A stretch of DNA of 64,000 nucleotides from Flavobacterium sp. CFS9 (GCF_041154745.1 NZ_AP031573.1:372001-436000), one strand, 5' to 3'. Counted from the stretch's first letter, positions 34,902 through 43,193 are shown. Notes: a model not told the origin generated them from the sequence alone. Made by a program: numbers and translations.

Positions 34902-36107
34902 ATGATGAAAATGAGCCTCCTTAAAAAAACAAATATACCACAAATACTTTTTCTGTTATTAGTTTTAAGTTCTTGTGGTAATGATAAAAAAACTACCGCC
35001 GATACTACCAATACAATAGAAGATACTTTACCAAAAATGAAACCGTTAGGTCCTGAAAAAAGAATTTCGCAGGCCTATATCAATTCAGTTGCAGGAAGAA
35101 TAAATCACTTTTACAATAAAAACTGGCCCAACAATACGATGAACGGAAGTTTTTTGGTCGCCCGAAACGGTCAGATTATTTTCGAACGCTATAATGGTTT
35201 TGCCAATAAAAACGAAGGCACCAAAATTACCGCAGAAACTCCTGTTCAGATCGCTTCTGTGAGTAAGGTTCTGACTGCTACTGCTGTTTTAAAACTGGTT
35301 AATGCCGGTAAGATCGATTTAGATCAAAAGGTAAATACGATTCTAAAAACCTTTCCGTACGAAGACTGTACCATCAGAATGCTGCTGGACCACCGTACCG
35401 GAATGCGTAATTATGCTTATTTTACAGACAGAGACAAATCGGTTTGGGACAGGCACAATCAGCTTACCAATAAAGATATCCTGGACATTCTGGCGACCAA
35501 AAACATTGGTTTGGAATCCAGAACCGGAACGCGTTTTAGCTATTGCAACACCAATTATGCAATGCTTGCGCTAATTATTGAAAAAATTACGGGATTAACG
35601 TATAAAGAAGCCATGCACCAGATGATTTTCAAACCTTTGGGAATGAAACACACCTACGTTTTTGACGATGATAAGGACAGAAAGAAAATTGTTCCTTCTT
35701 ATAAAGGTAATGGTGTAGAAATTGGTTTTGATTATCTGGACAATGTTTACGGGGACAAGAATATCTTTTCAACAGTGCGAGATCTATTAAAATTTGATCG
35801 CGCCAGAAATTCACCTGATTTTCTAAAACCTGCCTTACTGAAACAAGTCTACACAGGATACAGTAATGAGCGTAAAGGAACCAAAAATTATGGTTTAGGA
35901 ATCAGAATGATCAATTGGGAAACGGGACAGAATTTTTATTTCCACAATGGATGGTGGCACGGTAATACGTCTTCTTATATTACTTTAATGAAAGAGCACG
36001 TGACCATTATTGCCTTGTCAAACAAAATGACCCGAAATACCTATGCGGTTCGCAAACTGGCACCGATTTTTGGAGATTATCCGTTTAACTTCAAGGATGA
36101 AGAATGA
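34902..36107 (+). CDS. serine hydrolase lipoprotein (beta-lactamase/PBP4-like fold)
   Basis: 401 residues with a lipoprotein signal (LLLVLSSCGND, C25). Class C beta-lactamase-like motifs: SxxK as S119-V-S-K122 (IASVSKVLTATAVL), YxN as FSYCNTNYAML, and HNGWWHG for the third motif. The family includes D-Ala-D-Ala peptidases, esterases and beta-lactamases; a cell-wall peptidase or esterase in the periplasm is most likely. Three ATGs lie within nine bases, so the exact start is open. Confidence 0.85.
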   Translation: MMKMSLLKKTNIPQILFLLLVLSSCGNDKKTTADTTNTIEDTLPKMKPLGPEKRISQAYINSVAGRINHFYNKNWPNNTMNGSFLVARNGQIIFERYNGFANKNEGTKITAETPVQIASVSKVLTATAVLKLVNAGKIDLDQKVNTILKTFPYEDCTIRMLLDHRTGMRNYAYFTDRDKSVWDRHNQLTNKDILDILATKNIGLESRTGTRFSYCNTNYAMLALIIEKITGLTYKEAMHQMIFKPLGMKHTYVFDDDKDRKKIVPSYKGNGVEIGFDYLDNVYGDKNIFSTVRDLLKFDRARNSPDFLKPALLKQVYTGYSNERKGTKNYGLGIRMINWETGQNFYFHNGWWHGNTSSYITLMKEHVTIIALSNKMTRNTYAVRKLAPIFGDYPFNFKDEE

Positions 36108-36310
36108 TACAATAGTTAAATATCAAAAGTCCTAAAGCGGCTGTCAATATTGGTTTTAATCTTTTTTAAACACCATCAGTTGCGAGAAAACAAAAAGAAG
36201 AAACCGGTAGTAAGCATTTGACTTTAAAAACTTTACAACTTTCGACTTTCAACTAAATTGAATAATACAATTTTCTGAAAAATTTATTACAAAACTAACT
36301 GCAAATAGTA

Positions 36311-36318
36311 TAAATTTG
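36311..36318 (+). promoter_or_regulatory. -7 box of ssrA
   Basis: TAAATTTG, exact TAnnTTTG match, 13 bases before the mature tmRNA 5' end. Confidence 0.6.
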
Positions 36319-36331
36319 CAAACTCATTTTT

Positions 36332-36726
36332 GGGGTCGACTGGTTTTGACAGCAAGTCGAATTGAAAAGTAAGCACGTCGAGCATTGAGACCTTGCTCGT
36401 AAATATAAGATCTCGAACTTTTACACGGCGAAAATAATTACGCTTTAGCTGCTTAATCCGAATCATAGTACGATTGCGCCACGTCTCTACAAGGTAGGGA
36501 AGCTGGATTCTCCTGGAAAGCCTTGGTTTGTGGCGTTCCGTTCAGGGGAACCGTAAAAATAAACCTAGATTTCTATGAGCTTCGGGTAGATTTCGAAAAT
36601 TAAGAAGATAAGTGTTGGGTGGTTGTTTCTGGCCTGGCTCAACATCGAAAATTCAATCAGGAAATAAGCGTGTAGAAAGCTCTTTAGTTGCTTGTTTGGA
36701 CCCGGGTTCGATTCCCGGCGACTCCA
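36332..36726 (+). ncRNA. ssrA: transfer-messenger RNA (tmRNA)
   Basis: The 5' end GGGGTCGACTGGTTTTGACA and the 3' end GGGTTCGATTCCCGGCGACT form the tRNA-like part; the acceptor stem GGGGTCG pairs with CGACTCC (one G-T pair). The resume frame at 36427-36456 reads GGC GAA AAT AAT TAC GCT TTA GCT GCT TAA, giving the tag GENNYALAA, the Bacteroidota type. It rescues stalled ribosomes and tags the product for proteolysis. After the discriminator A the DNA reads CTA, so CCA is not encoded in this copy. A prophage is integrated at this 3' end. Confidence 0.95.
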
Positions 36727-36729
36727 CTA
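36698..36729 (+). other. prophage attachment site attL (3' end of ssrA)
   Basis: The T-arm and acceptor 3' strand of tmRNA (GGACCCGGGTTCGATTCCCG and the following CGACTCC) adjoin the integrase region. tmRNA 3' ends are classical tyrosine-integrase targets; the phage supplies the sequence that keeps the gene intact. The exact core cannot be fixed because attR lies outside the window. Confidence 0.7.
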
Positions 36730-36730
36730 T

Positions 36731-36753
36731 AACTGCCTGATTTTCAGGCAGTT
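36731..36753 (+). terminator. hairpin after tmRNA, probably phage-borne
   Basis: AACTGCCTGA / TCAGGCAGTT perfect arms with a 3-base loop, 4 bases past the tmRNA end. No T-run of note follows. It would end ssrA transcription just inside the prophage. Confidence 0.65.
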
Positions 36754-36770
36754 ATCTATAAAATTAAAAA

Positions 36771-36792
36771 AAAGAGAACAAAAAGAGAACAA
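36771..36792. repeat. tandem 11-bp repeat near attL, candidate integrase arm sites
   Basis: AAAGAGAACAA occurs twice head-to-tail (36771-36781 and 36782-36792), 45 bases inside the attachment site and 58 bases before the integrase ATG. Such direct repeats are typical of the arm-type binding sites of lambda-type integrases. Confidence 0.45.
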
Positions 36793-36849
36793 AATTTAAG
36801 TAATTGATTTAATGTCCCCGCAAGCATTTTAATTTTAAAACAAATTAAA

Positions 36850-38010
36850 ATGAAATCAATTTACTCTACTCCAAAGGTGGTCAAATATGAAGACCTTTCT
36901 AAATCTTGGTTTGTCTATTTTAGATACAACCAAAAACTTTTCCGTTATAAATTCGGAATCAACTACATTAATAACTACAAGAAACGACTTATTGAAGCAA
37001 ATTCAATAAGAGATGTTTTGCATGAAAAACTAAGGAACGGCTGGAATCCAAACATTCCCGACGTTGTAAACACCTTTAGTAATATGACATTTAGCGAAGC
37101 ATTAGATTTTGCAATCGAAAAAAAAGCTCAAACACTTGGCGCAAAAACATTATGCGGCTACAAAAGCACTGTTAAATTCATAAAAAGCGCTTTAGTCCCA
37201 ACAAATACAAAAAACCTTCTTATTTGTGAAACCAAAAGAGTTCATATAAAATTAATTCTTGAAAAAACACAAAAACAGCGAAAATGGTCTAACAAATCTT
37301 ATAACAAAAATTTAGGATATTTAAAAGCCATCCTTTCAGAGTTGTTACAGTGGGATATTATAGACCATAATCCAGCACACGGTATAAGAGCCTTAAGAGT
37401 TAGTGAAGTTACCGGATTTAAACCAGCGTCAGATGATCAAGTAAAAATTATTAAAGAAAAAATACTAAATGATTTCCCAAGTTTTTATCCATACATAATT
37501 TCAATTTTCCACACAGGAATAAGACCCGAAGAATTACTTTTTTTGCAAATAAAAATGATAGACTTAAAAAACTCTCAAATCATTTTACCACCCGAAATAA
37601 CAAAAACCGACAAAGAGAGAATCGTACCTATCAATCATTACTTAAAATCATTTTTCGAGGAAATGCATCTACATATTTACAACCCAAACTTTTATGCATT
37701 CGGTTCAAGACGGGAACATTCAAACAGAGGTTTAAAAAAGAATTTAGATTTCGTTCCTGGAGCGAAAAGATTAAGCAGAGATACAGCATCTAAATTATGG
37801 AGAAAGCTTATTAAAACAGAATCCAATATCGATGTAGACATGTACTCATTAAAGCATCTCGGAGCAAACAAGAAAATACTGGCAGGAATTGAACTTGATG
37901 CACTAAGAGAACTCTATGGCCACACCTCAAAAATGATGACTTTAAGATATGCTAAGGTTGTAAAAGAGGTTAATAGACAACAAATAATTGAAAAATCACC
38001 TGATTTCTAA
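36850..38010 (+). CDS. int: phage tyrosine integrase
   Basis: 386 residues: an N-terminal arm-binding part, a core-binding (SAM-like) domain at ~70-190 (FSEALDFAIEKKAQTLGAKT), and the catalytic domain. R225 in HTGIRPEELLFLQ, a lysine in ILPPEITKTDKERIVPI, YGHTSKMMTLRYA with the His/Arg pair and nucleophile Y367 are visible. The usual HxLRH segment reads YSLKHLGANK, i.e. Lys replaces the second catalytic Arg, a change common in Bacteroidota integrases. It integrates and excises the prophage at ssrA. Confidence 0.93.
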   Translation: MKSIYSTPKVVKYEDLSKSWFVYFRYNQKLFRYKFGINYINNYKKRLIEANSIRDVLHEKLRNGWNPNIPDVVNTFSNMTFSEALDFAIEKKAQTLGAKTLCGYKSTVKFIKSALVPTNTKNLLICETKRVHIKLILEKTQKQRKWSNKSYNKNLGYLKAILSELLQWDIIDHNPAHGIRALRVSEVTGFKPASDDQVKIIKEKILNDFPSFYPYIISIFHTGIRPEELLFLQIKMIDLKNSQIILPPEITKTDKERIVPINHYLKSFFEEMHLHIYNPNFYAFGSRREHSNRGLKKNLDFVPGAKRLSRDTASKLWRKLIKTESNIDVDMYSLKHLGANKKILAGIELDALRELYGHTSKMMTLRYAKVVKEVNRQQIIEKSPDF

Positions 38011-38014
38011 ATAA

Positions 38015-38039
38015 AAAACCCGCCATAACAGCGGGTTTT
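38015..38039. terminator. bidirectional hairpin terminator
   Basis: AAAACCCGC / GCGGGTTTT with a 7-base loop between convergent int and the 38062-38457 gene. Confidence 0.85.
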
Positions 38040-38061
38040 ACTATAATTAATAAACTATCAA

Positions 38062-38457
38062 TTATTTTTTTAATTTTCGATCAGACCACCCAATTTTATC
38101 ATCTTCAGGCTCATCTTTTACAATTCGATTAAATTTTTTCTCATAACCATAATCAACAAAAGACGCTTTTTTATTCATTACATTTTCTCTATAATCCAAT
38201 TTAGAATTTTCCATAAGCTTTAGTCCCGAAGCAACAAACTCAAAATTCAATCCGAGATGATTTAATATTTTTGTCAACCCCACAACATCATCTTTACCAA
38301 CAATCTTACACAACACATTACCATACTGAATCAACCCTTCCAACGAATTATTATAGAACGTTTTATCCTTTTCCAAGACGCCCCACAAGGTAATAAATGC
38401 AAATTCTTTCCTTTTCCAAATATGAGCATCAATTAATAATTCTTCCTTCTTAGTCAT
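38062..38457 (-). CDS. phage hypothetical protein (131 aa)
   Basis: A soluble, mostly helical 131-residue protein (FITLWGVLEKDKTFYNNSLE, KIVGKDDVVGLTKILNHLGL) with a charged tail (DEPEDDKIGWSDRKLKK). A minus-strand TAATTTTG box at 38479-38486 gives it its own promoter. Located between integrase and repressor-like gene, where lysogeny or superinfection-exclusion genes are often found. No family recognised. Confidence 0.65.
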   Translation of the reverse strand: MTKKEELLIDAHIWKRKEFAFITLWGVLEKDKTFYNNSLEGLIQYGNVLCKIVGKDDVVGLTKILNHLGLNFEFVASGLKLMENSKLDYRENVMNKKASFVDYGYEKKFNRIVKDEPEDDKIGWSDRKLKK

Positions 38458-38478
38458 TGTAGTAAAAATTCACCAAGA

Positions 38479-38486
38479 CAAAATTA
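38479..38486 (-). promoter_or_regulatory. -7 box of the 131-aa protein gene
   Basis: TAATTTTG on the minus strand matches TAnnTTTG, 21 bases before the ATG at 38457. Confidence 0.45.
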
Positions 38487-38575
38487 AAACAGAATCAACC
38501 ATTTTTTATCAAAACTTCTGATCCAAATCATAACAATTTAAAAATCAGTGGCAACTACTGTGTTATACATAGTAC

Positions 38576-38776
38576 CTATATTTTATTAACCTCATAGGAA
38601 ACCACTATTTCAAAACCAAGAATTTCAGCAAAATTTCTTAACGAAGTCATTTTAGGATTACGTGTGCCTTTTAGCCATTCCGAAATCCTAGTTTCCGGAA
38701 CATTAACCTTTGCCGCAAATTGCCGTTGAGAAAGTTCAGATTTCTCTATCAACGAAATTAAAATTTCTGTTTCCAT
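38576..38776 (-). CDS. XRE-family HTH regulator
   Basis: A 66-residue stand-alone helix-turn-helix protein. SQRQFAAKVNVPETRISEWL is the recognition HTH, followed by KGTRNPKMTSLRNFAEILGF. It has no C-terminal peptidase or dimerisation domain, so it is either a minimal repressor/Cro-like protein or an antitoxin-like regulator. It has a good promoter box 16 bases upstream of the ATG and is the only clear DNA-binding regulator seen in the prophage apart from the AP2 protein. Confidence 0.88.
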   Translation of the reverse strand: METEILISLIEKSELSQRQFAAKVNVPETRISEWLKGTRNPKMTSLRNFAEILGFEIVVSYEVNKI

Positions 38777-38792
38777 TTGATTATATTTACAG

Positions 38793-38800
38793 CAAATTTA
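38793..38800 (-). promoter_or_regulatory. -7 box of the XRE regulator
   Basis: TAAATTTG on the minus strand (CAAATTTA on +), 16 bases before the ATG. Confidence 0.55.
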
Positions 38801-38835
38801 ATTTTAATAATTAAGTTTCCTTTCTACAAAAGGTA

Positions 38836-38859
38836 AAAACCTCTCAAAAGAGAGGTTTT
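38836..38859 (-). terminator. hairpin terminator of the 38874-39516 unit
   Basis: AAAACCTCTC / GAGAGGTTTT with a 4-base loop; runs of A and T on both sides. Confidence 0.85.
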
Positions 38860-38873
38860 TTTTATTTATTAGA

Positions 38874-39158
38874 TTAAGCGATAAATCTTCCAATTATTTT
38901 ATTGGCAGATCCAAAAGAAGAATAAATCACATCTTCTACTAAAAATAACCTGGTGATTTCTTCAGCAAATTCAACTCTAATAACTTCTACTTTTGAGCCT
39001 ATTTGTGGCACAATGTACATTTGCTGAGTTGATACTGTATTACCGTTTTCAACAAACTGAATTTGAAATGTAAGCTCAGCTTCAATGAATTTAACTAAGA
39101 AGCTGTACATTAACCAATTTAGAAATATATTTCTTTTTCTATTATGTGCTTTTTTCAT
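38874..39158 (-). CDS. phage hypothetical protein (94 aa)
   Basis: Begins with a basic stretch (MKKAHNRKRNIFLNWLMYSF) that may be a membrane anchor, then a beta-rich part (ELTFQIQFVENGNTVSTQQM, PQIGSKVEVIRVEFAEEITR). Second gene of a two-gene leftward unit between a promoter (39561) and a terminator (38850). Not recognised. Confidence 0.6.
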   Translation of the reverse strand: MKKAHNRKRNIFLNWLMYSFLVKFIEAELTFQIQFVENGNTVSTQQMYIVPQIGSKVEVIRVEFAEEITRLFLVEDVIYSSFGSANKIIGRFIA

Positions 39159-39210
39159 GATGCGTTTTGTTTTTAAAGAGAGGTCTTTTGACCCCTCTCA
39201 GTTAATAATG

Positions 39211-39516
39211 TTAAATTAATTTGAAGTGCTTATTTGAAAATCGGTGCCACTTCTTAACCCCTTTATCGTTCAAAATTTCAAACTGTGTCCATTGGACTCT
39301 TAGTACTTCATACTTTTCGTCTTTTGTAAAGTGACTTGCGCCATGTACGTTGACGCATTTTACAAAGTCACCTGGTTGAACATCTTTTAATTCTATGAAC
39401 GTTTCTTCTGTTCTTCGATCGATAAGTTCTTTAATTTCTATCGATTCTAATCTAATTTGCTCATGGTACTTATGTACAATACCGAGAGCTTTTTCGTACT
39501 CTTCTAGTGAAATCAT
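39211..39516 (-). CDS. phage hypothetical protein (101 aa), SH3-like C terminus
   Basis: A helical N-terminal half (EEYEKALGIVHKYHEQIRLE) and a small beta-barrel-like C-terminal half (VQPGDFVKCVNVHGASHFTK, VLRVQWTQFEILNDKGVKKW). First gene of the unit driven by the promoter at 39561-39568, whose upstream part is covered by an inverted repeat. No family recognised. Confidence 0.6.
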   Translation of the reverse strand: MISLEEYEKALGIVHKYHEQIRLESIEIKELIDRRTEETFIELKDVQPGDFVKCVNVHGASHFTKDEKYEVLRVQWTQFEILNDKGVKKWHRFSNKHFKLI

Positions 39517-39560
39517 TGTTTTAAATTTAAATTGTTAATAATTGTTTCAATTCTACTCTA

Positions 39561-39568
39561 CAAATATA
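39561..39568 (-). promoter_or_regulatory. -7 box of the 39516-38874 unit
   Basis: TATATTTG on the minus strand, exact TAnnTTTG match, 44 bases before the ATG at 39516. Confidence 0.6.
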
Positions 39569-39581
39569 CAACAATTCTTTC

Positions 39582-39608
39582 AATACTTACACAAAAAGCG
39601 TAAGTATT
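39582..39608. promoter_or_regulatory. inverted repeat over the promoter, candidate phage operator
   Basis: AATACTTAC (39582-39590) and GTAAGTATT (39600-39608) are perfect 9-base arms with a 9-base spacer. They sit 13-40 bases upstream of the minus-strand -7 box, covering the -33 region (TTTTTG). This is where a repressor would block transcription. The XRE protein encoded at 38576 is the obvious candidate binder (inference). Confidence 0.5.
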
Positions 39609-39676
39609 TTTGAATTTTAACATTTATCTAATGCACCAAATATTTTAGCACTATAGATTTGCGAGGTTTAAACAAA

Positions 39677-39705
39677 AAAAGCAGCACCTTAATAGCACTG
39701 CTTTT
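39677..39705 (-). terminator. terminator of the phage late operon
   Basis: AAAAGCAG / CTGCTTTT arms, 13-base loop; read leftward it is followed by a T-run. It ends the late genes downstream of the 205-aa gene. Confidence 0.75.
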
Positions 39706-39725
39706 ACATCCTGAACACAAATAAA

Positions 39726-40343
39726 CTATTTCTTCTTTTCAATTTTCATTATTCTCGATTCTCCGCACTCATCAAATACTTTTGAAGTAAATTGTTTCTT
39801 TCCCAAAAAACGAGTCTTAAGACCTAAAAAACTCCACTGCTTACGCTCCCAGTAAGCGACAGCATCAGTTTTACTTTTAAACTGACGATCATTTACTACA
39901 ACCTTTAACTTTTGACCATCAAAAGAAGCAACTCCGGCAACTGTCATACATTTAGTTGTATCAATCCAAACCTGCTCCCTTGGAATACTGTTCTTAATCG
40001 CTTCAACCAATCCGGAAACATCACTTTCACGTTTTGTTGTATCACGATATTTTAAGGTTTGAGAAATCAGACTTTCAATTCTGTTAATTTTAATGTTAGC
40101 AGCATCCAGCTTTTTCTTTAATTCAGGATCATTATAAGCAATATGATCATCAATTTCTTTAGGCGATAATACCTGGTTAGAGAATCTTAAACTATCTAAC
40201 TTTCTTAACTGACTGGCATTTTCTGTTTGTCGTTCATTTTCTGCTTTTTGAAAAGTATAATCTTTATAAAACCAAACTGCCACCAAAGCAAACACAAGAA
40301 TCGCGATTGTTTTTAAATTCTGGGTAAATAATGATAGTTGCAT
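39726..40343 (-). CDS. membrane-anchored coiled-coil phage protein (205 aa), possible spanin-like lysis protein
   Basis: One N-terminal membrane helix (TIAILVFALVAVWFYKDYTF), then a coiled-coil-like segment (AENERQTENASQLRKLDSLR ... DPELKKKLDAANIKINRIES) and a basic C-terminal domain (VVNDRQFKSKTDAVAYWERK). Position right after the endolysin and this topology resemble an inner-membrane spanin (Rz-like), but the protein is longer than usual and no Rz1 partner is seen. Adjacent to the endolysin with a 1-base gap. Confidence 0.6.
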   Translation of the reverse strand: MQLSLFTQNLKTIAILVFALVAVWFYKDYTFQKAENERQTENASQLRKLDSLRFSNQVLSPKEIDDHIAYNDPELKKKLDAANIKINRIESLISQTLKYRDTTKRESDVSGLVEAIKNSIPREQVWIDTTKCMTVAGVASFDGQKLKVVVNDRQFKSKTDAVAYWERKQWSFLGLKTRFLGKKQFTSKVFDECGESRIMKIEKKK

Positions 40344-40344
40344 A

Positions 40345-40821
40345 CTAAATGATTACATAATTGTTTTTATCTCTTTTTTTATTCTGAAGTACTCGCCAGT
40401 TATTAAAACCGATCTTTTCGAAATGTGGCATGTCCTTAAAGGATGTCCAGTTACCCCCCCAGCTCCAGCCATATTTCGCGAATATCTTAACACATTCATC
40501 CCAGTCCGCTACACTATCTCCGTCAAAATCTTTTTTAAAATCCCAACTTGCTGTTTTTCCATCAATAATCAAAACCCCATCGACCGCAAAACCGTAGTTA
40601 TGCACAGACTGCCCGCCTTTGGCATTAGTCAATTTTTTACCTGGCTTAGTCCTTCCTTGTGCATACAAATCATCTTGTTCAGCAAATGTTCGCAACCCTT
40701 GTGTGATTCTGATCTGAGCGCGTCCGGTTAGAACTTTATTACATTCATCAACAATATTTGTCATTTCCACACGCACAGCTGGGTGCAACTGATTAATTCT
40801 TTCTTTTGTTACTTTGTCCAT
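40345..40821 (-). CDS. endolysin, M15 family peptidase
   Basis: 158 residues of the VanY/phage T5 endolysin (L-alanyl-D-glutamate or D-Ala-D-Ala peptidase) type. Zinc ligands are in SVHNYGFAVDGV (His and Asp) and MPHFEKIGF (final His); ITQGLRTFAEQDDLYAQGRT is the usual substrate-side segment. DFDGDSVADWDE could bind calcium. It cuts the peptide part of peptidoglycan at lysis. No signal peptide, so it depends on the holin encoded just upstream. Confidence 0.9.
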   Translation of the reverse strand: MDKVTKERINQLHPAVRVEMTNIVDECNKVLTGRAQIRITQGLRTFAEQDDLYAQGRTKPGKKLTNAKGGQSVHNYGFAVDGVLIIDGKTASWDFKKDFDGDSVADWDECVKIFAKYGWSWGGNWTSFKDMPHFEKIGFNNWRVLQNKKRDKNNYVII

Positions 40822-40824
40822 TTT

Positions 40825-41244
40825 TTATTTAGTTATTACATTCCCTGAATCAGCGAATAAGTTTTTAATTTGAAAAGTGATTAGCCTGCGAACTGGCCGG
40901 ATAAAATATCTAACAAAATCATTATTATTACCAATTACCTCCATATTTTCAAGAATAGAAACGACTTCGATATAGATCATAATTCCTATCATAAAATCAC
41001 CAAATACACCTGAGTACTGATTTCCTAATTTACTATCGCTAACGCTCCTGATGTTTAAAAGAACCATACCAATTATTATTGATCCTCCATACTGAATAAA
41101 TTTTGTAAATGTCTTACGAAAGCCCTCTGAAGTTCTTATCTGCTTTGTCATCGTAGCTTTTGTAACACCAAAAACAAAGTCCAAAACAAAAAGAATAAGT
41201 AAACCAATAAGCAAGGAACCGTCTGGTATGTATTTTAAAATCAT
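40825..41244 (-). CDS. phage holin (holin_4 / toxin-secretion family)
   Basis: 139 residues with three or four membrane helices. LLIGLLILFVLDFVFGVTKA followed by IRTSEGFRKTFTKFIQYGG is the hallmark of the phage_holin_4 family (D-x-x-x-G plus S-x-G-x-x-K). It makes holes in the inner membrane to release the endolysin. Directly precedes the endolysin gene (3-base gap). Confidence 0.88.
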   Translation of the reverse strand: MILKYIPDGSLLIGLLILFVLDFVFGVTKATMTKQIRTSEGFRKTFTKFIQYGGSIIIGMVLLNIRSVSDSKLGNQYSGVFGDFMIGIMIYIEVVSILENMEVIGNNNDFVRYFIRPVRRLITFQIKNLFADSGNVITK

Positions 41245-41285
41245 ATGATAATTAATTTAAGAATTGCACTTTATTAAAGTGTTTA

Positions 41286-43193
41286 CTACTTGAACACTTT
41301 AATCTTAAAATCACCTGAAGCGGGATTTCTTGCAACTGATGTATCTAAATTTCCGAAACGTACAGTTACTGTATTGGGCGCACTAACGAAGGCTGTATAT
41401 ACAGTATTAGGTTCGACGGAGGCAAAAGGCACACCAAGAGATACTACATCTCCAATCGCAGCGCCAGCAACAGTAATAGTTAAATCTTGAGAGGTTCCTG
41501 CATCCGTATTAGGAAAGTCTAAAGTAGCAGTTCCCGTTAAGATTACGGGTAAATCTGACGTCATAGCAAACACACCGTCTTTATTTGGGAAAGCAAAGGT
41601 TTTAGGCGTTCCTGTTATTGCTTTCGTATCTAATCTAGCCACCCCCGATAATGTAGTCGACGCTATACCTATATGATTTCCTGATCTCATAATTATTGGA
41701 GATGCGCCACCACTAGCAATTCCAACGTCTGTAGAAAATTGAATGTAATCAGAGAACGTCTTTACACCACCTATACCTTCGGGTCCAGTTTTATGAACGG
41801 CATTACTGTCCAATGCAAATGAAGAACTAGATATTTTTTCCAAAACGCCAGTGGTGTTATTTCGAGTCAATATATCATAAGCTCCAACGCTCGTAGGAGG
41901 CAATGTAGTGACAGTTAATGAATTCAAAACTACATCACCCGTTTTAGTTAGGGTGAATGTGTTTGATCCATTATTTTGTCCTGCGAATACAAATCCCGTA
42001 GAGCCGGATGACCCGTTAGATATGATACCTATACCGCTAGAATCGTTTACAGAATATATACCGCTTCCGGTCGAGGTGTTAGAGGCAGCAAATCCCGTAC
42101 CTGATGAGTTATTTGCAGATGTGAATGCGTTTCCTATTCCATTGTTAACGGAAGCCAAACCGTTCCCATTACTGTTATTTATTATGAAAAAACCAGATCC
42201 TCCGCCGCTATTAGTAACCTGCCCTCCTCTTCCTGTCGATGAATTAGTTATTTTAAACACAGTAGATCCAGGAGCTCCTCCATTATTTGTCAAATCTAAT
42301 CCGCTAGATTGGGAATTAGTTGTATTTGTTGAAGATTTTAAGCCTGAAAAACTTTCATTACCTATAGCGTGTAGCACATTTGCATCGTTTGCTGGAACAT
42401 ACCCAATATTAGACTCGATAACATTCCAATTAGCAGGTGTTTGATTTGGCACATTTGTAAGTGCAAAAAAACTATCGCCTACATTTACAGATTTCCCTGC
42501 CAACACTCCAGCTACTGAAACATACCATAAATCTCCTTTTTGTATCGCTCCTGATGTGCCACTTCCTCCACTAATAGGAAATAAGTTAGCTGAAGCATCC
42601 CAAGTACCTCTAAGATTTATAACGCCAACAAGCAGGTTATCTGCATACATTTTTACAGCTTCTACAGTTGGATACAAATCATTGTTCACCGTAGTGAAGT
42701 CAGTCGCTTTATTAACAACTTTCTCAAAATCATCTATAGGAACAACAACCCCGATTACGGTTGCACCATAAATATCAATAACACCAAGCTTAATTGTTCC
42801 GTTTGGAAATAAATTTGGTTCAGTAGCAGAAACCGGATCTTCAACACCTTTAAAGATATGATAACCACCAGTATCATTACCAAGTAAAACATCCTTTCTA
42901 TAGTAGCCATCTTCCGCAGAATCCAATACCGCATTATACTCAGGATTATCAACAAACTCAAGAAGATTTATACGCCATTCAAAGGCATCAGCATCTACAT
43001 GAACGTTCAATCCATTAGTCTCGATATCTCCTTTTTTCAGAACCATATCTGGATTTTGAACAGTTGCAATCCTATTGTTCAAGTAATCAAAGTTATCGTT
43101 TATAATTTGCCCTGCCTGTCTTGCAGGTGTTCCTGTTTTGTCATTTGGAGATACTCCAATATTTATATACTTAATAACCATATTAAAAATCAT
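41286..43193 (-). CDS. tail fibre/appendage protein with 11-residue Gly/Asn repeats
   Basis: 635 residues. The N-terminal part (~1-50; YINIGVSPNDKTGTPARQAG, NDNFDYLNNR) is the attachment segment common to Bacteroidota phage fibres. Residues ~300-395 hold six or more 11-residue repeats such as GLASVNNGIGN, AFTSANNSSGT, GFAASNTSTGS and GIYSVNDSSGI, likely a beta-helix or triple-stranded shaft. The C-terminal ~120 residues are hydrophobic/beta (FAMTSDLPVILTGTATLDFP). Predicted to bind the host surface. Start overlaps the stop of the preceding gene (ATGA). Confidence 0.82.
   Translation of the reverse strand: MIFNMVIKYINIGVSPNDKTGTPARQAGQIINDNFDYLNNRIATVQNPDMVLKKGDIETNGLNVHVDADAFEWRINLLEFVDNPEYNAVLDSAEDGYYRKDVLLGNDTGGYHIFKGVEDPVSATEPNLFPNGTIKLGVIDIYGATVIGVVVPIDDFEKVVNKATDFTTVNNDLYPTVEAVKMYADNLLVGVINLRGTWDASANLFPISGGSGTSGAIQKGDLWYVSVAGVLAGKSVNVGDSFFALTNVPNQTPANWNVIESNIGYVPANDANVLHAIGNESFSGLKSSTNTTNSQSSGLDLTNNGGAPGSTVFKITNSSTGRGGQVTNSGGGSGFFIINNSNGNGLASVNNGIGNAFTSANNSSGTGFAASNTSTGSGIYSVNDSSGIGIISNGSSGSTGFVFAGQNNGSNTFTLTKTGDVVLNSLTVTTLPPTSVGAYDILTRNNTTGVLEKISSSSFALDSNAVHKTGPEGIGGVKTFSDYIQFSTDVGIASGGASPIIMRSGNHIGIASTTLSGVARLDTKAITGTPKTFAFPNKDGVFAMTSDLPVILTGTATLDFPNTDAGTSQDLTITVAGAAIGDVVSLGVPFASVEPNTVYTAFVSAPNTVTVRFGNLDTSVARNPASGDFKIKVFK

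Noticed and set aside
36698..36729. Separate tRNA gene at the T-arm-like sequence
   Set aside because: The T-arm and acceptor strand belong to the tmRNA; no anticodon arm is present.
41908..42444. 178-codon rightward frame opposite the tail fibre gene
   Set aside because: It mirrors the Gly/Asn repeats of the fibre gene; composition is Pro/Leu-rich as expected from antisense reading, with no start context.
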